The notes below the pieces were generated by a model. It was given only the letters and a program-made list of their open reading frames with translations, did no database searches and was not told where the DNA came from. DNA of 64,000 bases, from positions 62,001-126,000 of the forward strand of contig NZ_CAHJXN010000002.1 of the NCBI RefSeq assembly GCF_903645285.1. The letters run 5' to 3'. The translations under genes and the position numbers were made by a program. The DNA comes from Streptococcus thalassemiae (lineage in GTDB: Bacteria; Bacillota; Bacilli; Lactobacillales; Streptococcaceae). Every line of letters starts with the position of its first letter. Positions within the stretch are counted from its first letter, which is position 1. Positions 39,630 to 48,652 of this stretch are shown here, in pieces.

Positions 39630-41322
39630 GGAACTTCACCCCCAACATCTCATGATTACTCTTACCAGCTGGTACCATTGGTAACACCTGTTCCTTACGA
39701 GAAATATCTACCTCGATTAGCATAGGAACATCCTCAGTGATGACTTCAAGGTCTTGAGCCAAGGTCTCAGGATTGTCAAATTTATAGTTTTTAATACCGT
39801 AAGCTTGTGCCATCAATTGGAAATCAGGAAGGGTATCAAAGACCGACTCTGATGTTCTACCTTCATAGAAGGATTCCTGCCACTGACGAACCATTCCAAG
39901 TGAGTGGTTGTTTAGCATAACCACCTTGATTGGCACCTTATAAATGTTCAAAATCGCCAATTCCTGGTTGGTCATTTGGAAACCACCATCCCCAACAAAC
40001 AAGACTACTTCCTTATCTGGGTTGGCAATTTTAGCACCGATTGCTGCTGGAATTCCAAATCCCATGGTTCCTAAACCACCTGAAGTCACTAACTGACGTT
40101 CATTTTGGTAGGGATAATACTGGGCTGTCCACATCTGATGTTGACCAACGTCTGTTACCACAATGGCATCTCCATTCGTCAACTCACCAATTCGCTCAAT
40201 AACGGCTTGAGGTTGAACAACTCGTTCTTTCTTATCATAAGAACGAACGCGGTTCTTGTCTTTAGTAACTTTTTCAATCCATTTTTCAGTATTGTTATGA
40301 ACTGTCGGTTCTGCTAGTAACATTTGCAAGGCTTTCTTAGCATCTCCAACTACTGGAATATCCGCACTGATAATCTTTCCGATCTCAGCTGGGTCAATAT
40401 CAATATGGGCAACCTTAGCATTCTTAGCGAAAGTCTTAGGATTCCCAGTCAAGCGGTCATCGAAACGACAACCAATACTAATCATAAAGTCCGCTTCCGT
40501 CATGGCAATATTAGCTGCGAATGACCCATGCATCCCCCCCATTCCAAGGAAGAGTGGATGACTCGTTGCAATCGTTCCTTGCCCCAAAAGGCTGGTTACC
40601 ACTGGAATTTGGTAACGTTCTGCAAATTCATTTAATTCTGCAGCAGCTTCAGTATAACTAATTCCACCACCAGCTAGCAAGACTGGCTTTTTAGCCTTGG
40701 ATAATTGCTTCAAGATTTTCTTGATTTGCATATCATTTGGCTCAAGAGTCGGTTGATAGCTTGGTAGGTTCACTTCTGGTGAATAAATGAAGTCTGTTTC
40801 TAAAGCAGATACGTCTTTAGGCAGGTCAATTACAACTGGCCCTGGGCGACCTGTAGTTGCGATATGGACAGCTTCCGTAATGATACGCGGAATATCTGCT
40901 GTCTCACGAACTTGGTAATTGTACTTAGTGATTGGCATGGTAATTCCCACGATATCTGCCTCCTGAAAGGCATCTTTCCCAATCCCTGCTCGCGCCACCT
41001 GACCTGTAAAGACCAAAAGGGGAACGCTATCGCTCATGGCATCTGCAATCCCTGTAATGGCATTTGTTGCTCCTGGTCCACTAGTGACGACGGCAACACC
41101 CAACTTTCCAGTTGATTTGGCATAACCTTCAGCTTCATGCAAACAACCTTGCTCATGACGTCCTAGAATGTGGCGAATACCTTTAAAATTATATATCGCA
41201 TCATAAAAAGGCAAGACAGCACCACCAGGATAACCAAAGATGGTATCAATTCCTAAATCACGAAGTGTTTCCAAAACTAGGTCCGACCCCGTCTTAGGAG
41301 ATTCTAAACTGATTTTCTCCAT
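39622..41322 (-). CDS. ilvB: Acetolactate synthase large subunit
   Basis: ThDP- and FAD-dependent enzyme condensing pyruvate with pyruvate or 2-oxobutanoate. 566 residues. N-terminal ThDP half with the activating Glu in GRHEQGCLHEAEGYA and TIFGYPGGAVLPFYDAIY, a central FAD domain, and the C-terminal ThDP motif VGDGGFQMTNQEL to VVMLNN. It is the first gene of ilvBNC. A promoter and a CodY-like box lie upstream. Confidence 0.98.
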   Translation of the reverse strand: MEKISLESPKTGSDLVLETLRDLGIDTIFGYPGGAVLPFYDAIYNFKGIRHILGRHEQGCLHEAEGYAKSTGKLGVAVVTSGPGATNAITGIADAMSDSVPLLVFTGQVARAGIGKDAFQEADIVGITMPITKYNYQVRETADIPRIITEAVHIATTGRPGPVVIDLPKDVSALETDFIYSPEVNLPSYQPTLEPNDMQIKKILKQLSKAKKPVLLAGGGISYTEAAAELNEFAERYQIPVVTSLLGQGTIATSHPLFLGMGGMHGSFAANIAMTEADFMISIGCRFDDRLTGNPKTFAKNAKVAHIDIDPAEIGKIISADIPVVGDAKKALQMLLAEPTVHNNTEKWIEKVTKDKNRVRSYDKKERVVQPQAVIERIGELTNGDAIVVTDVGQHQMWTAQYYPYQNERQLVTSGGLGTMGFGIPAAIGAKIANPDKEVVLFVGDGGFQMTNQELAILNIYKVPIKVVMLNNHSLGMVRQWQESFYEGRTSESVFDTLPDFQLMAQAYGIKNYKFDNPETLAQDLEVITEDVPMLIEVDISRKEQVLPMVPAGKSNHEMLGVKFHA

Positions 41323-41360
41323 TGTTCCCCTTTCTTTCCTCTTAAAAATAACTTGTTACT

Positions 41361-41415
41361 ATCATACCACTTTTTCAAAATTTTTCAAGACAAAAGAAGA
41401 AATTTTCTGAATTTT
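41361..41415 (-). promoter_or_regulatory. ilvB promoter with CodY-like box
   Basis: Minus-strand TTGAAA (41383-41388) and TATGAT (41361-41366), 16-base spacer. Just upstream, AAAATTCAGAAAATT (41401-41415) matches the CodY consensus AATTTTCWGAAAATT at 13 of 15 positions. CodY control of branched-chain genes is established in streptococci. Confidence 0.6.
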
Positions 41416-41486
41416 CTATTTTAACGTTTATTTATGAATATTATTTTTGTTTTTATTAAAAAGATACCGATTTCATTATTTAAAAA

Positions 41487-41513
41487 AGAAAAAAAGAACT
41501 GATTTCTCAGTCC
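41487..41513 (-). terminator. Terminator after fakA
   Basis: Minus strand: GGACTGA-GAAA-TCAGTTC followed by TTTTTTTC. Confidence 0.85.
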
Positions 41514-41523
41514 TTCATTAATC

Positions 41524-43191
41524 TTATTCCACACTAAATAGGTATGGGTAAACTGGTTGTTGGCCTTGGTGGATTTCGACTTCAACATCTTCGAATTCTT
41601 CTGCGATTTCTTGAGCAATTTCATTGGCAAGTTCTTCGCTTCCGTCTTCACCGACATAGAAGGTTACGATTTCACTATCTTCATCCAACATATGTTTCAA
41701 TGTTTCAGTCAAGGTTTGGTGCATGTCAGGGTTTGACACGAGAATTTTCCCATCCACCATACCAAGATTATCATTTTCATGGATTTCTAAACCATCAATG
41801 GTTGTATCACGCACAGCTGTTGTGACGCTTCCGCTAATGACATCGCTAAGGGCTGCAGTCATACGCTCTTGGTTTTCTTCGATGGACTTGCTTGGATCAA
41901 AGGCGAGAAGACTTGTCAAACCTTGAGGAAGAGTGCGAGCTTCTACCACTACTGCTGGTTGCTCCAAAACTTCTGCTGCAGATTGAGCTGCCATGAAAAT
42001 GTTTTTGTTGTTTGGCAGGAAGATAATGTTACGGGCATTGACCTGTTCAACAGCCTTGATAAAGTCTTCTGTTGAAGGGTTCATGGTTTGACCGCCTTCG
42101 ATAACATAATCCACACCTTGAGAACGGAAGATATCTGCTAGACCTTTACCAGCCACTACAGCAATCAAAGCATACTCTTTTTCTTCAGCAGGCTTGCTAA
42201 CTTGAGTAGCTTCTTTCTCAACCTGTGCTTCGTGTTGGTTGCGCATATTGTCAACTTTTACCTTGACCAAGCTACCATATTTGAGTCCTTCTTGCATAAC
42301 AAGTCCTGGATCTTCTGTATGGACATGGACTTTAACAATTTCATCATCGTTAACAACGAGGAGAGAATCCCCAAGTTCATTCAAATAGTTACGAAATTCG
42401 TCGTAGTCAAAATCTTTGGCATAGGTTGGACCTTGTTTAAGAGCTACCATGATTTCAGTACAATAACCAAAGGTAATGTCCTCAGTCGCTACATGACCAG
42501 CTACAGACTTGTGGTGCTCTGCATTGATCATCTCACTCATGTTGGCAGGAGTGGCTACAAAGTCCTCAGATGCAATATATTCGCCAGTAAGGGCTGAAAG
42601 GAAACCTTCGTAGATTAAGACCAATCCTTGACCACCTGAGTCCACAACACCAACTTCTTTCAAGACTGGAAGCATGTCTGGTGTTTTAGCTAGAGCTGTT
42701 TTAGCACCTTCCAAGGCTGCGCGCATGACTTCAACAGCGTCATCGGTTTGCTCAGCTTTTTTCTTAGCACCGATAGCAGCCCCACGAGAAACTGTCAAAA
42801 TCGTTCCTTCAACTGGTTTCATAACTGCCTTATAGGCAACTTCCACACCTGATTGGAAAGCAAGGGCCAAGTCTTGACCTGTTAACTCGTCTTTATCCTT
42901 GATGGCTTGTGAAAATCCACGGAAAAGCTGAGACGTAATAACACCTGAGTTCCCACGCGCACCCATCAAAAGCCCTTTGGCAAGAATGCTCGCTACCTCG
43001 CCAACTGTAGAAGCTGGCTTGTCTGCAACTTCTTTAGCACCATTTTCAATGGTCATCCCCATGTTTGTTCCAGTATCTCCATCTGGAACAGGGAAGACGT
43101 TTAATGAATTGACATATTCAGCTTGCTTATTCAAGCGAGTTGATGCAGCCTGCACCATTTCTTGAAATAAGCTAGTAGTAATTTTTGACAC
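41524..43191 (-). CDS. fakA: Fatty acid kinase catalytic subunit FakA (DAK2 domain)
   Basis: 555 residues. N-terminal DAK2/DhaL nucleotide-binding domain with the metal-binding motif VFPVPDGDTGTNMGMT and the GARGNSGVITSQLFRGF loop, then a middle domain and a C-terminal DegV-like fold (about 320-555). FakA phosphorylates fatty acids presented by FakB proteins, feeding phospholipid synthesis. It follows the Asp23-type gene by two bases, the usual asp23-fakA pair. Confidence 0.93.
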   Translation of the reverse strand: MSKITTSLFQEMVQAASTRLNKQAEYVNSLNVFPVPDGDTGTNMGMTIENGAKEVADKPASTVGEVASILAKGLLMGARGNSGVITSQLFRGFSQAIKDKDELTGQDLALAFQSGVEVAYKAVMKPVEGTILTVSRGAAIGAKKKAEQTDDAVEVMRAALEGAKTALAKTPDMLPVLKEVGVVDSGGQGLVLIYEGFLSALTGEYIASEDFVATPANMSEMINAEHHKSVAGHVATEDITFGYCTEIMVALKQGPTYAKDFDYDEFRNYLNELGDSLLVVNDDEIVKVHVHTEDPGLVMQEGLKYGSLVKVKVDNMRNQHEAQVEKEATQVSKPAEEKEYALIAVVAGKGLADIFRSQGVDYVIEGGQTMNPSTEDFIKAVEQVNARNIIFLPNNKNIFMAAQSAAEVLEQPAVVVEARTLPQGLTSLLAFDPSKSIEENQERMTAALSDVISGSVTTAVRDTTIDGLEIHENDNLGMVDGKILVSNPDMHQTLTETLKHMLDEDSEIVTFYVGEDGSEELANEIAQEIAEEFEDVEVEIHQGQQPVYPYLFSVE

Positions 43192-43193
43192 GG

Positions 43194-43559
43194 TTATTCT
43201 CCTACAACTTTGATATTTTGAATGTAGACATTTACAGTCTGAGCAGTAATTCCAAGCTGGTTTTCCAAGCTAAAGGCAACACGCTCTTGAATGTTTTTTG
43301 ACACTTCACTAATCTTTGTTCCGTAGCTCAACACGGTATACACATCAACTGCAATGCTGCCATCTTCGGCTGCCTTTACGACGACACCTTTAGAATAATT
43401 TTCCTTACCTAGAAGGGCTTGGAAATTATCTTTGAGGGCATTTTTACTAGCCATACCGACCACACCAAAAATCTCAGTTGTTGCACCGCCTACGACAGTT
43501 GCAATCACTTCATCTGTTAGTTCGATTTGACCATCTTTTGTATTGATTTTTACAGTCAT
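43194..43559 (-). CDS. Asp23/Gls24 family protein
   Basis: 121 residues, YloU-like Asp23 fold (VATVVGGATTEIFGVVGMAS, VDVYTVLSYGTKISEVSKNI, VNVYIQNIKVVGE). Members are linked to envelope stress and membrane association, but their biochemical role is unclear. Directly upstream of fakA and co-transcribed with it. Confidence 0.92.
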   Translation of the reverse strand: MTVKINTKDGQIELTDEVIATVVGGATTEIFGVVGMASKNALKDNFQALLGKENYSKGVVVKAAEDGSIAVDVYTVLSYGTKISEVSKNIQERVAFSLENQLGITAQTVNVYIQNIKVVGE

Positions 43560-43677
43560 CCTTTTTACCTCAACTAGTTGATACTCTATTTTATCATATT
43601 TCAGCCCAAGTGTAAAAGCAGAATACTGTATCAGCTGATATTTACTCTGCTTTTAAAATGATTTTTTCGCTATGACA

Positions 43678-43702
43678 AAAGAAAAAGACCCTGAGGTCTC
43701 CT
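43678..43702 (-). terminator. Terminator after rpmB
   Basis: Minus strand: AGACC-TCA-GGGTCT followed by TTTTTCTTTT. Confidence 0.75.
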
Positions 43703-43713
43703 TGCTTTTATTA

Positions 43714-43902
43714 TTAAACGCGTTCAACTTTACCTGATTTCAAAGCACGAGCTGAAGCCCAAACTTTTTTAGGTTTACCATCGATAAGAACAGTAACTTT
43801 TTGAAGGTTTGGTTTTACGGCACGTTTTGTTTGGTTCATCGCGTGTGAACGGTTGTTTCCTGATACAGTCTTACGACCTGTAAAGTAACATACTTTAGCC
43901 AT
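43714..43902 (-). CDS. rpmB: Large ribosomal subunit protein bL28
   Basis: 62 residues with the bL28 signature ([36 protein letters not shown]). No zinc-binding Cys quartet, so it is the zinc-independent form. It is encoded divergently from the IS30 element, behind AGGAGG and a promoter at 43962-43990. A short GTGCTAGCAC palindrome occurs in its leader. Confidence 0.97.
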   Translation of the reverse strand: MAKVCYFTGRKTVSGNNRSHAMNQTKRAVKPNLQKVTVLIDGKPKKVWASARALKSGKVERV

Positions 43903-43961
43903 TTGTGTTTTCCTCCTATTAGATCTAATATAGCGGATGTGCTAGCACCACATACCGTACT

Positions 43962-43990
43962 ATGTTATCACACTTTCTTCTTTTTTGCAA
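43962..43990 (-). promoter_or_regulatory. rpmB promoter
   Basis: Minus-strand TTGCAA (43985-43990) and TAACAT (43962-43967), 17-base spacer. A direct repeat shared with the scrap zone at 45810 begins next to the -35 box. Confidence 0.6.
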
Positions 43991-44025
43991 GGGAATTGGA
44001 AGATTTTTTTATTTATTTGTGATTC
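43991..44025 (+). repeat. Direct repeat, copy 1
   Basis: GGGAATTGGAAGATTTTTTT and ATTTGTGATTCGG recur at 45810-45837 (GAATTGGAAGATTTTTTATT, TTGTG). The copies flank the IS30 element and the transposase fragment. Confidence 0.55.
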
Positions 44026-44041
44026 GGGTAACTTCTCAAAG

Positions 44042-44074
44042 TAACTTCCACTTGCCTGACCAAAGTGGAAATTA
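44042..44074. repeat. Palindrome resembling the IS30 ends
   Basis: TAACTTCCACTT pairs with AAGTGGAAATTA. The arm shares AACTTCCAC with the right terminal repeat of the neighbouring IS element. Confidence 0.5.
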
Positions 44075-44091
44075 GTCTAAAACGGATTTTT

Positions 44092-45353
44092 ATGGTGGAA
44101 TTAAGTATGAGACGTTTGAATTAGAAATGAGGCTCACTATGACAAAACATAAACACCTTACCCTTTCAGACCGTAACGATATCCAACTAGGCTTAGAGCG
44201 CGGTGAAACCTTCAAAGCTATTGGACAATCCATTCTAAAAGACCCAACCACTGTTTCTAAAGAAGTCAAACGAAACAGACAAGTCCGAGAGTCTACATGC
44301 AATAATCTTCCTTGCCCTCTACTCGACAAAGCTCCCTTTGTCTGTAATGGATGTCCTAAAAGAAGACAAAACTGTGGCTATCAGAAAATCTTCTACCTCG
44401 CTAAACAAGCTCAAAAACAGTACGAACAAACTCTTGTTGAAGCTCGTGAAGGAACTCCCCTCAATTCCAAGACCTTCTGGGAAATGGACAAAGTCATTTC
44501 TGATGGGGTTAAAAAGGGACAACACATCTATCATATCCTCAAAACTCATAACCTTGATGTCAGCTCCTCAACCGTCTATCGACACATCCGAAAAGGATAC
44601 CTATCTATCGCTCCTATTGACCTAGCCAGAGCCGTTAAATTCAAAGAAAGACGGAAAACTAAGCTACCTTCCATCCCTAAAGAAGCTAAAAAAGGCCGTT
44701 CCTATGAGGATTTCCAAAACTATTTAGCACTGCATCAACTAGACTCTTGGCTGGAAATGGATACGGTTATGGGCAGAATGGGAGGTAAAGTCCTACTCAC
44801 CTTCAATCTCTCTTTCTGTAACTTTATCTTCGCTAGACTTCTGGATAATAAAACTGCCCTTGAGGTTACCAAACACCTCTATGACATCAAGAACACTCTT
44901 CACCAAGCTGATAAAGATTTCTGTCAACTCTTTCCTGTCATCCTGACAGATAATGGTGGAGAGTTTGCCAGGGTTGATGATATCGAAATGGATGTGCGAG
45001 GAGAGAGTAAACTCTTCTTTTGTGACCCTAATCGCTCTGACCAGAAAGGGAGAATTGAGAAAAATCACACGCTGATTCGCGACATTCTGCCTAAAGGAAC
45101 TTCTTTTGACAATTTAACTCAAGAGGAAATCAATCTCGTCTGTTCGCATGTCAACAGTGTCAAACGCGCTGCTTTGAATGGAAAGTCAGCCTATGAACTC
45201 TTTGCCTTTACTTACGGAGAAGAAATTCCTAAACTTCTAGGTATTTCTAAAATACCTGCAGAAGACGTCTGTCAGTCGTCTAAATTACTCCAACATAAGT
45301 TCTAAAAACTAACCTTTAACCACATTCAAACGTCTCACACTAACTTCCACCAT
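44092..45353 (+). mobile_element. IS30-family insertion sequence
   Basis: About 1.26 kb. Imperfect terminal inverted repeats of about 30 bases: left ATGGTGGAATTAAGTATGAG then ACGTTTGAAT; the right end read inward is ATGGTGGAAGTTAGTGTGAG then ACGTTTGAAT. It encloses one intact transposase gene. The outer flank of the right end extends into a palindrome (TAACTTCC..GGAACTTA). I could not define a clean target duplication. The element appears complete and possibly active. Confidence 0.88.
44127..45305 (+). CDS. IS30 family transposase
   Basis: 392 residues. N-terminal HTH typical of IS30 (HLTLSDRNDIQLGLERGETF, IGQSILKDPTTVSKEVKRNR), a Cys-containing linker, a second HTH-like segment (SSSTVYRHIRKGYLSI) and the DDE catalytic core: first Asp in SWLEMDTVMG, second in ILTDNGGEFA, Glu in GRIEKNHTLIRDILPKG. 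Full length and uninterrupted. Confidence 0.95.
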   Translation: MRLTMTKHKHLTLSDRNDIQLGLERGETFKAIGQSILKDPTTVSKEVKRNRQVRESTCNNLPCPLLDKAPFVCNGCPKRRQNCGYQKIFYLAKQAQKQYEQTLVEAREGTPLNSKTFWEMDKVISDGVKKGQHIYHILKTHNLDVSSSTVYRHIRKGYLSIAPIDLARAVKFKERRKTKLPSIPKEAKKGRSYEDFQNYLALHQLDSWLEMDTVMGRMGGKVLLTFNLSFCNFIFARLLDNKTALEVTKHLYDIKNTLHQADKDFCQLFPVILTDNGGEFARVDDIEMDVRGESKLFFCDPNRSDQKGRIEKNHTLIRDILPKGTSFDNLTQEEINLVCSHVNSVKRAALNGKSAYELFAFTYGEEIPKLLGISKIPAEDVCQSSKLLQHKF

Positions 45354-45451
45354 AGCGGAACTTAATCTGAAACGCTTTCAGATGAGGGGATTTTGTGCGC
45401 TCTTTTTTTCTATTCATTTTGGCTACAAAAGCAATAAAATCAAGCATTAGT

Positions 45452-45495
45452 AAAACCAGTGGAACTTACCCTGACACGGATTTCCACTGGTTTTT
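45452..45495. repeat. Palindrome with terminator features
   Basis: AAAACCAGTGGAA pairs with TTCCACTGGTTTTT. It shares GTGGAACTTA with the IS30 ends and has a T run on the plus strand. Confidence 0.5.
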
Positions 45496-45510
45496 ACAAT
45501 TTTTATCAGA

Positions 45511-45543
45511 CTAACTTCCACTTCTACTAGCGGTGGAACTTAG
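45511..45543. repeat. Palindrome resembling the IS30 ends
   Basis: CTAACTTCCAC..GTGGAACTTAG with TTCTACTAGCG as loop and partial stem. It is the third small palindrome with the AACTTCCAC/GTGGAACTTA arm in this zone. Confidence 0.5.
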
Positions 45544-45651
45544 TTTGGGAATTTACCTATTTGTGATTCGAATGTGATAATGTCTTTAGTAAATCAAACG
45601 TGAAAATGTCCCATTTGGTAGAATAGTCATATAAAAAAGATCCAACTGAAT

Positions 45652-45816
45652 ATGAATGAAACGAAAAAATATCTTGTGATAACAGCTATAGCTCAAGGAA
45701 AGAAAGCAAAGAAACGGGCCTGTGTCGAACTTAAGCTTTCTGAAAGATAACTCAATCGTCTGCTACTAGCCTATCAACAGAAAGGAAAAGAAGCCTTCAG
45801 ACACGGAAACAGAGAA
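45652..45816 (+). pseudogene. Transposase N-terminal fragment (ISNCY/IS1202-like)
   Basis: Translation from the ATG at 45652 gives MNETKKYLVITAIAQGKKAK and continues KRACVELKLSER, an in-frame TAA, then LNRLLLAYQQKGKEAFRHGN. This is the N-terminal HTH region of an IS1202/ISNCY-type transposase as I recall it. It carries one stop and is cut off after about 55 codons, where the direct repeat (copy 2) begins. The rest of 45354-45944 shows only palindromes and AT-rich sequence. Confidence 0.65.
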
Positions 45817-45837
45817 TTGGAAGATTTTTTATTTGTG
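45810..45837 (+). repeat. Direct repeat, copy 2
   Basis: GAGAATTGGAAGATTTTTTA and TTTGTG match 43991-44025. It directly follows the truncated transposase fragment. Confidence 0.5.
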
Positions 45838-45944
45838 TCTTAAATCAGATTTTACGTGACATTTTCTGCTCTTCACATGTCATTGTTGATTAACAAAAAA
45901 CCAGCATTGAAAATAAGTGTATAAAAATCATCTCTAACTACTAC

Positions 45945-46260
45945 TCAGGAGATGGCTGTTAAGTCTAAGTACCACAGCTCATCTATCGGTTTTCTTACGA
46001 TAATATCCGAGTCTAAATACAGTACACGAACCTCACTTACATACTTTGGAATAAAATACCTAAAGAAGGTAGCGTAAGAAAGTCCCTCAAATGGTAAACG
46101 ATAATCTCTCAGAATACTACTGTCAATCGGAAGACCATCATTAAAAATATAAAACTTCCGATTATCATAATGAACACACAGGGATTTTATTGTTGTTTCA
46201 ACTTTATTCATACTGAGCATTACCTGCGCCTAAGACAATCGCTTTTTTCTCTTCTTTCAC
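45945..46260 (-). pseudogene. Glycosyltransferase family 8 fragment
   Basis: The open part (45945-46220) encodes VETTIKSLCVHYDNRKFYIF, LSYATFFRYFIPKYV and the metal-binding DxD in VLYLDSDIIVRKP, all typical of GT8 enzymes. It stops after about 90 codons, well short of the usual 250-400. Just upstream in another frame is the expected N-terminus (KKAIVLGAGNAQYE, possible GTG start at 46258-46260), so a frameshift separates the two parts. Both a frameshift and a C-terminal truncation make it non-functional. Confidence 0.72.
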
Positions 46261-46591
46261 TCTTTATCTCATTTCTTTTTTCCCATCATATGTTTCTACG
46301 TAACCATTATTTTCGCCCATTCGTTCGTAAAACCATACCCGTGGAGATTTTAGATGAAATCCCATTACGGTTTACGATTTTCCCACTAGGACACGGAGTT
46401 TGGCAAATCGATTCTATTTGCCAAACGTAGTTAATGAGGCAGTTAGCTAGTTCGCTTCCTTCCCATTACGACGGAAAAGTCCACGAATCGATACCATTCG
46501 TGGATTTTTCCTATTGAAGCGTTTAGGTAAGCCGCCATAGCGGTTACCGTCAAATGACAGCAACTTTATGTTGCTAGTCATTTGTAACGAT
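46261..46591. other. Hairpin-rich intergenic stretch downstream of prfC
   Basis: No gene seen. Stems: TTTGGCAAAT..ATTTGCCAAA (46399-46425), TCCACGAAT..ATTCGTGGA (terminator below), and AAATGACAGCAAC..GTTGCTAGTCATTT (46555-46585). Confidence 0.5.
46472..46511 (-). terminator. Terminator after prfC
   Basis: TCCACGAAT and ATTCGTGGA pair; GGAAAA and TTTTCC extend the stem, giving T-rich flanks on both strands. Confidence 0.65.
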
Positions 46592-48136
46592 TTACATCTT
46601 CTCTTCCAACTCTACATCTGGATACTTATCCGCAAACCAACGAAGGGCAAAGTCATTTTCAAAGAGGAAGACTGGTTGGTCGAAACGGTCTTTGGCCAAG
46701 ATATTTCGGCTTGATGACATCCGTTCATCCAAGTCCTCAGGCTTGATCCAACGAACAGTCTTTTTACCCATTGGGCTCATAACCACTTCTGCATTGTACT
46801 CGCCTTCCATACGGTGTTTAAAGACTTCAAACTGGAGTTGACCAACAGCTCCCAGCATGTACTCGCCTGTTTGGTAATTCTTATAAAGCTGAATAGCTCC
46901 TTCTTGCACCAATTGCTCAATCCCCTTGTGGAAGGATTTTTGCTTCATGACATTCTTAGCAGAAACTTTCATGAAAATTTCAGGAGTAAAGGTTGGCAGT
47001 GGCTCAAACTCAAACTTGTTTTTTCCAACTGTCAAGGTATCCCCAACTTGATAAGTACCTGTATCGTATACACCGATAATATCACCCGCCACGGCATTGG
47101 TTACATTCTCACGACTTTCCGCCATAAATTGAGTAACATTTGACAGCTTAGCTCCCTTACCAGTACGAGGCAGATTGACACTCATACCACGCTCAAATTC
47201 ACCTGATACGATACGGACAAAGGCGATACGATCACGGTGACGAGGGTCCATGTTGGCTTGGATTTTAAAGACAAATCCTGAGAAATCCTTGTCATAAGGA
47301 GCCACAATTTCACCGTCTGTTTTCTTGTGACCATGTGGTTCTGGAGCAAACTTGAGAAAGGTTTCAAGGAAGGTCTGCACACCAAAGTTTGTCAAAGCTG
47401 AACCGAAGAAGACTGGCGTCAATTCTCCAGCAAGGATAGCTTCCTCTGAAAACTCATTCCCAGCTTCATTTAAAAGTTCAATATCATCCTTGACTTGCTC
47501 GTAGAAAGGATTGTTGCCAAAAAGCTTGTCCCCATCTTCTAGACTGGCAAAACGCTCATCCCCTCTATAGAGTTCCAAGCGTTGGTTATAGAGGTCATAC
47601 AAGCCTTCAAAGGCTTTCCCCATCCCGATAGGCCAGTTCATCGGGTAGCTAGCAATGCCCAAGACTTCTTCCAACTCTTGCAAGAGGTCTAGTGGCTCAC
47701 GACCGTCACGGTCCAGCTTATTCATAAAGGTAAAGACTGGAATTCCACGGTGTTTCACAACCTCAAACAATTTCTTAGTTTGGGCCTCGATACCCTTGGC
47801 AGAATCCACGACCATGACCGCAGCATCCACCGCCATCAAGGTACGATAGGTATCTTCTGAGAAGTCCTCATGCCCTGGCGTGTCTAGGATGTTGACGCGC
47901 TTACCATCGTAGTCAAACTGCATCACAGATGAAGTAACGGAAATCCCACGTTGCTTCTCGATATCCATCCAGTCAGACTTAGCAAAAGTCCCTGTTTTCT
48001 TTCCTTTAACCGTACCAGCCTCACGAATCTCGCCCCCAAAGTAGAGCAGTTGCTCAGTGATGGTTGTTTTCCCCGCGTCCGGGTGAGAGATGATGGCAAA
48101 GGTACGACGTCTCTTAATTTCTTCTTGAATATTCAT
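46592..48136 (-). CDS. prfC: Peptide chain release factor 3
   Basis: GTPase that recycles RF1/RF2 from the ribosome. 514 residues. G motifs: [15 protein letters not shown] (G1), [14 protein letters not shown] (G3), FMNKLDRD (G4). Domain 2 and the RF3-specific C-terminal domain ([18 protein letters not shown]) are present. It is divergent from gatCAB with a 213-base gap. Confidence 0.97.
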   Translation of the reverse strand: MNIQEEIKRRRTFAIISHPDAGKTTITEQLLYFGGEIREAGTVKGKKTGTFAKSDWMDIEKQRGISVTSSVMQFDYDGKRVNILDTPGHEDFSEDTYRTLMAVDAAVMVVDSAKGIEAQTKKLFEVVKHRGIPVFTFMNKLDRDGREPLDLLQELEEVLGIASYPMNWPIGMGKAFEGLYDLYNQRLELYRGDERFASLEDGDKLFGNNPFYEQVKDDIELLNEAGNEFSEEAILAGELTPVFFGSALTNFGVQTFLETFLKFAPEPHGHKKTDGEIVAPYDKDFSGFVFKIQANMDPRHRDRIAFVRIVSGEFERGMSVNLPRTGKGAKLSNVTQFMAESRENVTNAVAGDIIGVYDTGTYQVGDTLTVGKNKFEFEPLPTFTPEIFMKVSAKNVMKQKSFHKGIEQLVQEGAIQLYKNYQTGEYMLGAVGQLQFEVFKHRMEGEYNAEVVMSPMGKKTVRWIKPEDLDERMSSSRNILAKDRFDQPVFLFENDFALRWFADKYPDVELEEKM

Positions 48137-48349
48137 AAGTTCTCTTTCTTTGATTCTCTATTTTTCTTGTTTCATATAGCTAAGAATGATTTCTACATTG
48201 GATTGTACCATTCCTTTCAACACTCCATTATATCGGATTTTAGCATTTTTTTCAATTTCTATTTCTTTTCACTTCCCCCTCCCTTATTTATAGGAAAATA
48301 TGGTAAAATAGAACAGACTAAAAATCATCATTTCACGAAAGGATGCAAG

Positions 48350-48652
48350 ATGAAAATTACGCAAGAAGAGGTAACACACGTTGCCAATCTTTCAAAATTA
48401 AGATTCTCTGAAGAAGAAACTGCTGCCTTTGCGACTACCTTGTCTAAGATTGTTGACATGGTTGAATTGCTGGGCGAAGTTGACACAACTGGTGTCGCAC
48501 CTACTACGACCATGGCTGACCGCAAGACTGTACTCCGCCCTGATGTCGCCGAAGAAGGAACAGACCGTGACCGCTTATTTAAAAACGTACCTGAAAAAGA
48601 CAACTACTATATCAAGGTACCAGCTATCCTAGACGATGGAGGAGATGCCTAA
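48350..48652 (+). CDS. gatC: Glutamyl-tRNA(Gln) amidotransferase subunit C
   Basis: 100 residues, the small belt subunit that stabilises GatA-GatB. Family features: [20 protein letters not shown] and the C-terminal [17 protein letters not shown]. The start is the ATG at 48350 behind AAAGGA; the frame is open far upstream into the prfC region, but that part is not coding. The stop overlaps the gatA start by one base. Confidence 0.96.
   Translation: MKITQEEVTHVANLSKLRFSEEETAAFATTLSKIVDMVELLGEVDTTGVAPTTTMADRKTVLRPDVAEEGTDRDRLFKNVPEKDNYYIKVPAILDDGGDA

Noticed and set aside
47951..48349. In-frame upstream extension of gatC into the prfC region
   Set aside because: It overlaps prfC antisense and low-complexity intergenic DNA. 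The gatC start at 48350 has a ribosome-binding site and matches the family.
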